NCBI RefSeq assembly: GCF_900109935.1
Contig: NZ_FOBV01000004.1
Coordinates: 186,001-250,000, forward strand
DNA: 64,000 bases
Direction: 5' to 3'
From: Chryseobacterium taichungense
GTDB taxonomy: Bacteria > Bacteroidota > Bacteroidia > Flavobacteriales > Weeksellaceae
A program made the translations under genes and the position numbers. Positions 43,915 through 50,697 of this stretch are shown here, piece by piece (positions within the stretch are counted from its first letter, which is position 1; every line of letters starts with the position of its first letter). The notes under the pieces were generated by a model that saw nothing but the letters and a program-made list of their open reading frames with translations, did no database searches and was not told the origin of the DNA.

Positions 43915-44050
43915 ATGCCCCATCGCGATAGGGATGGAAGCGGTTATCCTTTTTTTGGATTCTGACGTAAGGAAGAATCTAAAAAAAGATATGAGCGGAC
44001 AGCCCGACCCAGGCGGCTGGAAAAGTCAGGGAAAGGGGATCGCCCTAAAA
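43915..44050. other. Structured intergenic element with a 15-bp stem
   Basis: A GC-richer segment in otherwise AT-rich DNA. CTTTTTTTGGATTCT (43949-43963) pairs with AGAATCTAAAAAAAG (43974-43988), one G-U pair, 10-nt loop. Next to it CAGCC (about 44000) pairs with GGCTG, and CCCCATCGCGATAGGG (43918-43933) is nearly palindromic. A plus-strand frame through it (PIAIGMEAVILFLDSDVRK...) has no start-proximal signals. I recall similar sequences recurring at gene ends in flavobacterial genomes. It could be a small RNA, a UTR element or a repeat family. Confidence 0.6.
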
Positions 44051-44057
44051 AATAAAA

Positions 44058-44432
44058 TTATACACTAAAAACAGGCGGTCGGAAAATATGCTTCAGAAAA
44101 AGAAAAGAATATTCTGATTTGAAGAGAAAATTGAAATGTGAAAAGAAAGTATTTTCAGTTGTATTGATTTCGACTATATCAGGAAGAACATAAATATCAA
44201 GTAATTTCTGCCCGGAATTTTTGGTCTTGTTTAAAGGAGAAGAATCAGTATCATTAATTTTTGACAGCTGTTTCCGGAGATAACATTTTCCGTTGCAGTG
44301 CAGCTCCACATTATCTTTGTTGACACATAAAACTTCAGAGATGTAATTATAATGTACAGCATACTCCACCAGTGGTGCCAGAGGTCTGAATACCACAAAT
44401 AAAGTGAGGAATATGCTGCAAATATAATTCAT
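44058..44432 (-). CDS. CxGKCY small membrane-linked protein, copy 1
   Basis: A 124-residue protein with an N-terminal hydrophobic segment (4-25) followed by VEYAVHYNYISEVLC and a Cys motif: Cys36, Cys46 and Cys50 (HCNGKCYLRKQLSK). The C-terminal part is rich in aromatic residues and ends FRPP. It is clearly homologous to the protein at 46406: the three Cys fall at identical positions, and RPLAPL/RPVLPL and YAVxYxYI match. It follows the exported SOD gene by 8 nt. No family name is known to me; position and Cys suggest metal binding at the membrane. Confidence 0.75.
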   Translation of the reverse strand: MNYICSIFLTLFVVFRPLAPLVEYAVHYNYISEVLCVNKDNVELHCNGKCYLRKQLSKINDTDSSPLNKTKNSGQKLLDIYVLPDIVEINTTENTFFSHFNFLFKSEYSFLFLKHIFRPPVFSV

Positions 44433-44440
44433 TGGTCAGC

Positions 44441-45115
44441 TTATTTTTTGCTAATCGCTTGGTCGTATCTTCTGCTGATCTCCTTCCAGTTGGTTACATT
44501 CCAGATGGCTGTAAGATAATCTGCTCTTTTGTTCTGATATTTCAGATAATATGCATGTTCCCAAACATCGATCCCGAAAATCGGGGTTCCTTTTTCTTCC
44601 ACCACATCCATCAAAGGATTGTCCTGATTAGGCGTAGATGATACGAACAGCTTACCGTTTTTGTCTACCGCAAGCCAAGCCCATCCTGAACCAAAACGGT
44701 CCGCTCCCGCCTTACTCATCTTTTCCTTGAAAGCATCCATGCTTCCGAAAGCGTCGTTGATCGCTTTCGCTAGTTTTGCAGACGGCTGAGTATTTTTCTC
44801 AGGAGTCAAAACCGTCCAGAACAGCTCGTGATTGTAATGGCCACCGGCATTGTTTCTTACCGCCGGACTTAACTTTGACACATTCGACATGATCTCAAAC
44901 AAGGTTTGCTTTTCCTGTGGTGTTCCGGCAATCGCTTTATTCAGATTCGCTACATACGCGGCGGCATGCTTTGAATAGTGAATTTCCATGGTCTGCGCAT
45001 CAATGTTTCCTTCCAGTGCATTGTAGGCGTACGGCAGAGGCGTCTGCTTGAATTGTGCCATGGCAAACTGAGCCGCAAATACTGCCGTCAAAGCAGCAAT
45101 TTTCATAATTTTCAT
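44441..45115 (-). CDS. Exported Fe/Mn superoxide dismutase
   Basis: A 224-residue SOD with a signal peptide (MKIMKIAALTAVFAAQFAMA), so it acts in the periplasm. Metal ligands are His46 (MEIHYSKH), His96 (GGHYNHELFW), Asp183 and His187 (GIDVWEHAYY). The GGHYNH context is that of the Fe/Mn family; which metal is used cannot be decided by eye. A CxGKCY gene follows after 8 nt. The upstream gap to the SCO gene contains a large inverted repeat. Confidence 0.95.
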   Translation of the reverse strand: MKIMKIAALTAVFAAQFAMAQFKQTPLPYAYNALEGNIDAQTMEIHYSKHAAAYVANLNKAIAGTPQEKQTLFEIMSNVSKLSPAVRNNAGGHYNHELFWTVLTPEKNTQPSAKLAKAINDAFGSMDAFKEKMSKAGADRFGSGWAWLAVDKNGKLFVSSTPNQDNPLMDVVEEKGTPIFGIDVWEHAYYLKYQNKRADYLTAIWNVTNWKEISRRYDQAISKK

Positions 45116-45170
45116 ACTTTTTTATTTTATATATGGTTAATATTTTTTTGGCTGGAAGATGGAGGCTGGG

Positions 45171-45233
45171 AAGAATGGAAGTTATTTTAAACACCATTAA
45201 ACTTCCAGCTTCCAGCTTCTAACTTCCATTCTT
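45171..45233. repeat. Inverted repeat between SCO and SOD genes
   Basis: AAGAATGGAAGTTA (45171-45184) pairs perfectly with TAACTTCCATTCTT (45220-45233). Around it are further copies of GCTGGAAG and CTTCCAGC (45150-45215). The right arm ends within the SCO stop codon. It has no U-run on the SOD side, so it may be a repeat element that can also act as an attenuator. Confidence 0.75.
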
Positions 45234-45913
45234 TACTTCAACAACTTCCTGATATCCTCAATCAGGATTTCCCGGTCCGGGTGATATTTTCCGTTTAGCT
45301 TCGGAACCTTTCCTTCCGGATCTTCATAATTTAACCCCGAATAATAAAGGATCGGCATATTTTCTTTATTGTACCGGCAGCGGATGTTTCCTTCTTTATC
45401 CACCAGGGCGATCATCCCGCTGTGGTTCAGACTTTCACTTTCATCTTCTTTATCGCCTACATAAATATTGAACTCATCGGCCAGGTTTCCGATATAATCC
45501 CTGTTACCTGTCAGAAAATGCCAGTTGGGAGATTTTGCTCCGATCCTCTGCGCATGTTCTTTCAGCAGTTCAGGAGTATCGTTTTCCGGGTCAATGCTGA
45601 TCGAAATAATTCCGAAATCAGGATTATTGATCTGGTCTTCGATGTGCCTCATGTTGGTATTCATCACCGGGCAAATCGTAGGGCATCTGCTGAAGAAAAA
45701 TTCTACCAGATAAACTTTTCCCAGCATATCTTTATTGGTGATCATTTTATTATTCTGGTCGGTAAGCTTAAAGTCGGGGACTTTCATTACCGTGTACAGA
45801 TTTTTTTTAAAATAGCCCATTCCGACCCCGATACCCACGAAAAGCAAAGCAATGACTACAATCGGTACGATGACTTTGCTCTTTGTATTGTTGGTCTTTT
45901 TATTTCTGGACAT
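45233..45913 (-). CDS. SCO1/SenC family copper chaperone-like protein
   Basis: A 226-residue membrane-anchored thioredoxin-fold protein. The membrane helix is about 14-34. The copper site is CPTICP (Cys77, Cys81) with His164 (NHSG), the SCO arrangement used to load the CuA site of cytochrome oxidase. ATG 45913 gives a short basic N-terminus before the helix and is preferred to an open extension upstream. It overlaps the YHS lipoprotein gene by 14 nt. Confidence 0.92.
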   Translation of the reverse strand: MSRNKKTNNTKSKVIVPIVVIALLFVGIGVGMGYFKKNLYTVMKVPDFKLTDQNNKMITNKDMLGKVYLVEFFFSRCPTICPVMNTNMRHIEDQINNPDFGIISISIDPENDTPELLKEHAQRIGAKSPNWHFLTGNRDYIGNLADEFNIYVGDKEDESESLNHSGMIALVDKEGNIRCRYNKENMPILYYSGLNYEDPEGKVPKLNGKYHPDREILIEDIRKLLK

Positions 45914-46175
45914 ACTTCTCCGGATTTTTCTTAAACTCGTCACGGCAGTATGCACTGCAAAAACCGTACGTTTTATTTTTGTAGACTGCCGTATCTTTCA
46001 TATCGGCTTCGGTCGGCATGTTGCAGATCGGGTCTGTGGCGTTGGCAAACTTTACCGGTTTTGCATCAGACTTTACCGCCGTCTTTGCTTTTTTATGCTT
46101 TACTTTAGGGGTTTCCTGGGCACAGGCCATCAGGGAAACAGACAACAGGGCTGTTAATATAACTTTTGATTTCAT
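45900..46175 (-). CDS. YHS-domain lipoprotein
   Basis: A 91-residue lipoprotein (lipobox LMAC, Cys18) with a Lys-rich linker (24-40) and a YHS-like metal-binding domain: DPICNM (Cys51), then VYKNKTYGFCSAYCRDEFKK (Cys73 and Cys77) and NPEKYV. YHS domains occur in copper ATPases and related proteins and bind Cu or other soft metals through these Cys. It overlaps the SCO gene, so both probably serve copper handling in the periplasm. Confidence 0.9.
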   Translation of the reverse strand: MKSKVILTALLSVSLMACAQETPKVKHKKAKTAVKSDAKPVKFANATDPICNMPTEADMKDTAVYKNKTYGFCSAYCRDEFKKNPEKYVQK

Positions 46176-46405
46176 TTTATTTAAATTGAAATTAATACTC
46201 GTATGGAAAAAAACAGGTTGATTTTTAAACTAAATTTAATAATGAATTTAGTTAAACGCCAGGATCGCAAAGTTTTTTGTAAAACTTCATGTTGATATGT
46301 TCGCAAGGGTACTTCGACAGGCTCAGCATAAACTAAACACTCAGCAAATGATAGCCAAATTTATTTCAATGTTAAATTCAACTAAAAAATGAGCTGAAAA
46401 CAGTT
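46176..46405. other. Intergenic region with inverted repeat and flavobacterial-type repeat motif
   Basis: This 230-nt spacer holds AACTAAATT (46228-46236) / AATTTAGTT (46245-46253) and a stretch with TTCGACAGGCTCAG (about 46314-46327) that I recall as a scattered repeat in flavobacteria. A minus-strand TAAATTTG (46356-46363) could serve the YHS-SCO genes. No gene was seen. Confidence 0.55.
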
Positions 46406-46768
46406 TTATGCTAAAGGAGGATGGAATACTCCGGAAAAATATTCTGATGTACCGAAGCGGGTATAGTCCGGTAATGGATTCTTGAGATGAGAGGAAAATG
46501 GATTTTCTGCTGTGAAGGAAAGAATTTCATGGGAAATGAACACGTCCAGGCTGCCGATTTTAATATTCTGATTGTTGCTGGATTGCTTTTCCGTTTTTGC
46601 CAGCTCTTTGGCCACGTAGCATTTTCCTTTGCAGGTAGATTGGGGGATGTTTCTGTTTTCGCAGAGATTTTTTACGATATAATCATAGTTGACCGCATAA
46701 TTGATCAATGGCAGAACCGGACGTAATGCGATCGTAAAGATGATGAATATGGAAATGAAAAACCTCAA
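46406..46768 (-). CDS. CxGKCY small membrane-linked protein, copy 2
   Basis: A 120-residue paralogue of the protein at 44058, with an N-terminal hydrophobic segment (4-24), the YAVNYDYI segment and Cys36, Cys46 and Cys50 in TCKGKCYVAKELAK. It ends FHPPLA, as the other ends FRPP. No ATG fits; TTG 46768 is the start, 12 nt after the expected transcription start of a TATATTTG -7 element (46787-46794). It lies between the SCO/YHS pair and the hairpin arrays. Likely a metal-linked envelope protein, by context only. Confidence 0.72.
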   Translation of the reverse strand: MRFFISIFIIFTIALRPVLPLINYAVNYDYIVKNLCENRNIPQSTCKGKCYVAKELAKTEKQSSNNQNIKIGSLDVFISHEILSFTAENPFSSHLKNPLPDYTRFGTSEYFSGVFHPPLA

Positions 46769-46786
46769 CTTTCTTTTTTGTTACCA

Positions 46787-46794
46787 CAAATATA
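46787..46794 (-). promoter_or_regulatory. -7 element of the second CxGKCY gene
   Basis: TATATTTG on the minus strand, 18 nt before the TTG start; the -33 region is weak. It supports the non-ATG start. Confidence 0.5.
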
Positions 46795-46821
46795 CTACTG
46801 AAAATCTTTCTGTACAGCATT

Positions 46822-47037
46822 TATGATGAAAGTCATTGATAATTTCCCCGAAACCTTGCTGCATGATGCAGGAAACTTTCGGAGTCTCCCGAAAACGTGC
46901 TGCAACCTGCAGGAGACTTTCGGGAACATCCGAAAACCTGTTGCACCCTTGCGACAAACTTTCGGGAACCCCCGAAAACGTATTGCGACCTTGCAGGAGA
47001 CTTTCGGACGGAAGGAAAATGTATGTCATTTATTTAA
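46822..47037. repeat. Hairpin array 1: four 41-42 bp units with CCGAAA/TTTCGG arms
   Basis: Four direct units whose TTTCGG ends fall at 46877-46882, 46918-46923, 46960-46965 and 47002-47007 (spacing 41, 42, 42). Each unit is itself an inverted repeat: CCGAAA pairs with TTTCGG, and an inner CTGCA/TGCAG (or a variant) forms a second helix around a 3-nt loop, with 5-nt internal loops. Unit 2 is the most regular (CCCGAAA...TTTCGGG). A leader ATGATGAAAG precedes the array. The same array recurs at 47361-47579. Frames through it code for repeats, but the frame is not conserved between the arrays. Confidence 0.85.
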
Positions 47038-47097
47038 CCTGAGTTCGGGGATAAGAGATATTTTAAATAATTGATTTTCAAATAAAAATTATTTTAT

Positions 47098-47265
47098 CGC
47101 AAAGAGAAACAAAGAAATGTTTAATTTTTGAAACGCTTTTAAGTTAAACAAAGCCACTTCGTTTATCAGAGTAATACAACAATTTTGTATTACTCTGATA
47201 AGTTTCACGCCTTCGTATATCTTAAATTTTAAAACCATGTGATTAATACTTTGTTTAGCTTTGCG
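47098..47265. repeat. MITE-like element with 17-bp terminal inverted repeats
   Basis: CGCAAAGAGAAACAAAG (47098-47114) and CTTTGTTTAGCTTTGCG (47249-47265) are inverted repeats matching at 15 of 17 positions. In the centre TTATCAGAGTAATACAA (47163-47179) pairs perfectly with TTGTATTACTCTGATAA (47185-47201) over 17 bp with a 5-nt loop. There is no transposase and no clear target duplication. It is a non-autonomous element or a large intergenic hairpin. Confidence 0.7.
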
Positions 47266-47292
47266 TGGTATATAAAATGATCACGAACTCAG

Positions 47293-47340
47293 CTTATTTA
47301 AATTTTGGCTGAAGCCAAATCGTTCGGCCGATTATAAAAG
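47293..47340. repeat. REP-like palindromic repeat, copy 1
   Basis: TTTGGCTGAAGCCAAA (47304-47319) is a perfect palindrome around GA. The 48-bp surroundings (CTTATTT... to ...ATTATAAAAG) recur at 47570-47617 with few changes. Confidence 0.75.
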
Positions 47341-47360
47341 TTTAAAATCTTCTTACGAGA

Positions 47361-47579
47361 CAATGATGATGAAAGCGATTTATATTTTCCGGAAAACCCG
47401 CTGCACCGTGCAGGGAACTTTCCGGAACACCAGAAAACTCGCTGCAACCTGCAGGAGACTTTCCGGAACACCAGAAAACCTGTTGCACCCTTGCGACAAA
47501 CTTTCTGGAGTACCAGAAAACCTGTCGCACCCCTGCATGAAACTTTCTGGTAGAATGAAATGAATGATGCTTATTTTAA
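47361..47579. repeat. Hairpin array 2: four 41-42 bp units with CCRGAAA/TTTCYGG arms
   Basis: The second copy of the array at 46822. Unit ends fall at 47419-47425, 47460-47466, 47502-47508 and 47544-47550 (spacing 41, 42, 42, identical to array 1). Unit 3 matches unit 3 of array 1 almost base for base. The outer arms differ from array 1 but stay paired: CCGGAAA/TTTCCGG in unit 1 and CCAGAAA/TTTCTGG in units 3 and 4; unit 2 has one mismatch. The ATGATGAAAG leader is also present. Confidence 0.85.
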
Positions 47580-47635
47580 ATTTTGGCTGAAGCCAAATCT
47601 TCCAGCCTATTATAAAAAACGGGCTAAAGCCCGTT
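47570..47635. repeat. REP-like palindromic repeats, copy 2, with AACGGGCT/AGCCCGTT palindrome
   Basis: TTTGGCTGAAGCCAAA (47582-47597) repeats copy 1, and AACGGGCT-AA-AGCCCGTT (47618-47635) is a second palindrome with 8-bp arms. The latter stands 34 nt behind the ATPase stop and may act as its terminator-like end on the minus strand. Confidence 0.75.
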
Positions 47636-47668
47636 CCTATTGAAATTTAAAGTTCTTCTTAGCTGTAT

Positions 47669-49630
47669 TTATTCCGAAGTAAAAGTCATTCTCTGGATTC
47701 TCACGGCATTCAGAATAGCCAGTAAAGCAACGCCAACATCTGCGAAGACGGCTTCCCACATGGTAGCCAACCCGCCGGCACCTAAAATAAGAACCACCGC
47801 TTTTACAGCAAATGCCAAAATGATATTCTGCCAGACAATCTTTTTCGTCTGCTTTCCGATATTAATGGCCATCGGAATCTTACCTGGTTTATCATCCTGT
47901 ATCACGACATCGGCCGTTTCGATCGTGGCATCACTTCCGAGCCCGCCCATGGCAATTCCTACATCACTGAGTGCTACAACGGGAGCATCATTTACGCCAT
48001 CACCGACAAAGGCAACGGTTTCTCTTTTTGCTTTTATTTCTTTTACTTTATTGACTTTATCTTCCGGCAGCAGATCACCGTAGGCAGCAGCAATTCCTAA
48101 CTGATCTGCCACATGCTTTACCACTGAAGCCTTATCACCACTCAGCATGGTTGTTTTTACATTCAGTGCTTTCAATTTGTTGACCGCTAACTGCGCATCA
48201 GGCTTTACCGAATCTGCAATGGTAAGATATCCTGCAAACTTTTTATCATAAGCCACTGCAATAAGGGTATAGACGATGTTTTCAGCATTGACATCATAGC
48301 GGATATTAAATTTATCCATCAGCTTCAGGTTTCCGACCAGCAGTTCTTTTCCATTAACGGTAGCTTTCAGGCCATGTCCTGCAATCTCCTCCACATGATC
48401 CAGCTGAAGAGCGTGATCAACTTCTCCTGCATATTCGTGGATAGCAGTTGCCACAGGATGTGAACTTTTACTTTCTAATGCATTAACGAGCTTAAGAATT
48501 TCATCCTTATTGATATCGTCTTTAAAAATGACTTCCTGCACTTTGAAAACCCCTTCTGTGAGCGTTCCGGTTTTGTCCATCACCACATTCTGAATATTGG
48601 CCAGCAGATCGAGGAAATTACTTCCTTTAAATAAAATCCCATTCCTGCTTCCGGCACCGATCCCTCCGAAATACCCCAGCGGAATGGAAATAACCAATGC
48701 ACAAGGACAGGAAATCACCAGGAATATCAATGCCCGGTACAGCCATTGGCTGAACTGATACTCTTTTACGAACAGGAAGGGTAAAAGTGTGATTCCTATA
48801 GCAAGAAAAACAACAATCGGGGTATAAATTCTGGCAAATTTCCTGATGAACAATTCGGTAGGGGCTTTCTGAGTGGTTGCATTCTGCACCAGCTCAAGAA
48901 TTTTGCTCAGCTTACTGTCTTTGTAAGCGGCCGTAACTTTTACCTGGCTGACGGTATTTAAATTAATCATTCCTGCCAGAACAATATCCCCTTTTATTTT
49001 GGTATCGGGCCTACTTTCTCCCGTCAGTGCCGCCGTATTGAATGATGCGGTTTCGGATAACAATTCTCCGTCCAGCCCCAGCTTTTCCCCTGATTTTAGC
49101 TGAATAATTTCGCCCACGGTTACTTTTTCCGCTTTTACTGTCTGCGGTTTTCCATCTTGTATGACGGTAACTTCATCTGGCCTCTGATCGAGGAGTGATT
49201 TGATATTTGTTTTTGCCCTGGTGACCGCTATTCCCTGGAAAACTTCGCCAACAGAATAGAACAGCATCACCGCTACGCCTTCAGGATATTCACCAATAGC
49301 AAAGGCGCCCACCGTAGCAATTCCCATCAGGAAAAATTCGGAAAAAACATCTCCGTGGGTTATGCTTTCGTAAGCTTCTTTCAGCACGGGCAAGCCGACA
49401 GGAATATATGCCACCAGATACCATATAATGCGAATCCATCCGCTGAACCAATCCGGTTTTACAAAGTGGTCTAATAAAATACCGATTAATAACAAAATAA
49501 AAGAAAACAGGGCCGGGAGAAACATCTGAATTACAGACTTATCTTTCATATCATGTGAATGATCGTGGTCGTGGCCTTCATGATCATGCTTATGGTCATT
49601 TTTGGGTTTTGTGCTGCAACATTCTTCCAT
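47669..49630 (-). CDS. zntA: ZntA-type heavy-metal translocating P-type ATPase
   Basis: A 653-residue P1B-type ATPase. Motifs are TGES (203-206), CPC (308-310) in the transport helix, the phosphorylation site DKTGT (352-356, Asp352), HP (390-391) and GDGVND (542-547). Lys609 and Asp630 in the last two helices are the P1B-2 marks, which point to Zn2+, Cd2+ or Pb2+ export. In place of a ferredoxin-like metal domain, the N-terminus is CC followed by a His-rich stretch (residues 4-27). It lies 43 nt behind a Fur-family gene with a palindrome in between. Confidence 0.93.
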   Translation of the reverse strand: MEECCSTKPKNDHKHDHEGHDHDHSHDMKDKSVIQMFLPALFSFILLLIGILLDHFVKPDWFSGWIRIIWYLVAYIPVGLPVLKEAYESITHGDVFSEFFLMGIATVGAFAIGEYPEGVAVMLFYSVGEVFQGIAVTRAKTNIKSLLDQRPDEVTVIQDGKPQTVKAEKVTVGEIIQLKSGEKLGLDGELLSETASFNTAALTGESRPDTKIKGDIVLAGMINLNTVSQVKVTAAYKDSKLSKILELVQNATTQKAPTELFIRKFARIYTPIVVFLAIGITLLPFLFVKEYQFSQWLYRALIFLVISCPCALVISIPLGYFGGIGAGSRNGILFKGSNFLDLLANIQNVVMDKTGTLTEGVFKVQEVIFKDDINKDEILKLVNALESKSSHPVATAIHEYAGEVDHALQLDHVEEIAGHGLKATVNGKELLVGNLKLMDKFNIRYDVNAENIVYTLIAVAYDKKFAGYLTIADSVKPDAQLAVNKLKALNVKTTMLSGDKASVVKHVADQLGIAAAYGDLLPEDKVNKVKEIKAKRETVAFVGDGVNDAPVVALSDVGIAMGGLGSDATIETADVVIQDDKPGKIPMAINIGKQTKKIVWQNIILAFAVKAVVLILGAGGLATMWEAVFADVGVALLAILNAVRIQRMTFTSE

Positions 49631-49645
49631 AACTTAATTTTTATC

Positions 49646-49681
49646 CAAAATTATACCTTCGTACGATGCAATACTATTGCA
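49646..49681 (-). promoter_or_regulatory. Promoter and Fur-box-like operator of the ZntA-type ATPase gene
   Basis: TGCAATA-C-TATTGCA (49667-49681) is a perfect 7-1-7 inverted repeat, the geometry of Fur, Zur and PerR boxes. It overlaps the last codons of the Fur-family gene. On the minus strand a -7 element TAATTTTG (49646-49653) follows 13 nt later, so the palindrome covers the -33 region. The ATPase start is 37 nt from the palindrome. Binding by the neighbouring regulator is inference. Confidence 0.65.
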
Positions 49682-50090
49682 AACTCAGGCAGCTTTCACA
49701 GATTCCTTTGGCAAAGAGACGTATTTCATCAATACGGAAATCGGTCTGCACAGGTTCGCGGAAGGAAATATCTTCCCTGCAAGTGGTCTGTTTGCATATT
49801 TTGCAGTAAAAATGCAGATGCCAGTCTTTGTGTGTATTTTCGTTGCAGCCGTCGTGGCAAAGCTTGTATCTGGTAGTTGTATTTTCCTGAATGCTGTGTA
49901 CAATTCCTTTTTCCTCGAACGTCTTTAATGTTCGGTAAATGGTCGTCCGGTCTGCATGTTCAAAATGATTTTCAATTTCAGATAATGATAAAGCAGCTTC
50001 CTGAGAACTCAGGAAATCATACACCAGAATTCTCATGCTGGTGGGCTTGGTATTTTTGTGGATTAATTTATCTTCAATGTTTTTTTTCAT
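49674..50090 (-). CDS. Fur family metal-responsive transcriptional regulator
   Basis: A 138-residue Fur-family repressor. The winged-helix domain (1-75) has the recognition helix ADRTTIYRTLKTF (46-58). The dimerisation domain has HLHF (His91, His93) and two structural zinc pairs, Cys96/Cys99 (CKIC) and Cys131/Cys134 (CESC). Whether it senses Zn, Fe or peroxide cannot be told; the linked zinc-type ATPase favours Zn or PerR-like control. ATG 50090 gives MKKNIEDKL and is preferred to a start 7 codons earlier. A -7 TAACTTTG lies at 50120-50127. Confidence 0.9.
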   Translation of the reverse strand: MKKNIEDKLIHKNTKPTSMRILVYDFLSSQEAALSLSEIENHFEHADRTTIYRTLKTFEEKGIVHSIQENTTTRYKLCHDGCNENTHKDWHLHFYCKICKQTTCREDISFREPVQTDFRIDEIRLFAKGICESCLSLQ

Positions 50091-50289
50091 GACCGATGTA
50101 GTGATATTCATATGTTACTCAAAGTTAATGGTTTTAAAACAGATGAACAGTGTGTTTTGAATGACTTTCATCTGGCAGGTTCTTTTACAGTGATTTCTAT
50201 TGAACCGTAATAGTATGTAGAGTATATTTAAATCAAAAAATAAATTCTGAAACTTTTTCCCATCCCGTAAAAACTATTAATTTTATCCT

Positions 50290-50697
50290 ATGAAAGTTTT
50301 AATCGTAAACGGCCCCAACCTGAATCTTTTAGGAACCAGAGAACCTGAAATCTACGGTAATGTATCTATGGAAGATTATCTGGACAATTTAAAATCTGAA
50401 TTTCCTTCTCATGAGATTCAATATTATCAATCGAATATTGAAGGGGAAATCATCAACAGATTACAGAAAGATGATTTTGATGCTTTGGTAATTAACCCCG
50501 GCGCCTTTACCCATTATTCTTACGCGATTTCAGATTGTTTAAAGAATATCGATAAACCCAAAGTGGAAGTACATATCAGCAATATCTATAAAAGGGAAGA
50601 GTTTCGACAAAAGTCTGTAACGGCTGCAAATACTGATGCGGTGTTGTCTGGGTTTGGAATGGATGGATACAAGCTGGCTGTTTTAAGTTTAAAATAA
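50290..50697 (+). CDS. aroQ: Type II 3-dehydroquinate dehydratase
   Basis: A 135-residue enzyme of the shikimate pathway that dehydrates 3-dehydroquinate. The start VLIVNGPNLNLLGTREPEIY (Tyr22 is the catalytic base), NPGAFTHYSYAI (69-80) and VEVHISN with His95 are diagnostic. Slightly short of the 145 to 150 usual residues but complete. It is divergent from the Fur-family gene and followed by a long spacer. Confidence 0.95.
   Translation: MKVLIVNGPNLNLLGTREPEIYGNVSMEDYLDNLKSEFPSHEIQYYQSNIEGEIINRLQKDDFDALVINPGAFTHYSYAISDCLKNIDKPKVEVHISNIYKREEFRQKSVTAANTDAVLSGFGMDGYKLAVLSLK

Noticed and set aside
43918..44058. Plus-strand coding sequence through the structured element (PIAIGMEAVIL...)
   Set aside because: There is no start signal, it is short, and the pairing pattern explains the conservation better. 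It is listed as an element instead.
45422..45934. 170-codon frame on the plus strand opposite the SCO gene
   Set aside because: The minus strand encodes a clear SCO protein with CxxxC and His; the plus frame is a shadow without recognisable features.
46823..47074. Open frames of 60 to 83 codons through the hairpin arrays, encoding repeats such as LQETFGN
   Set aside because: The 41-nt step between units 1 and 2 breaks the frame, frames are open on several strands at once, and the frame that is open differs between the two arrays. The stem structure is a better explanation, but coding cannot be fully excluded.
46822..47579. CRISPR array
   Set aside because: Repeats abut without unique spacers, are themselves palindromic and vary from unit to unit. 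There are no cas genes in the window.
47640..48083. 147-codon frame on the plus strand opposite the ATPase C-terminus
   Set aside because: Shadow of the ZntA-type ATPase, which has all its motifs on the minus strand.
49559..49928. Plus-strand frames opposite the ATPase N-terminus and Fur-family gene
   Set aside because: Composition reflects the His-rich and Cys-rich coding on the minus strand; no independent support.
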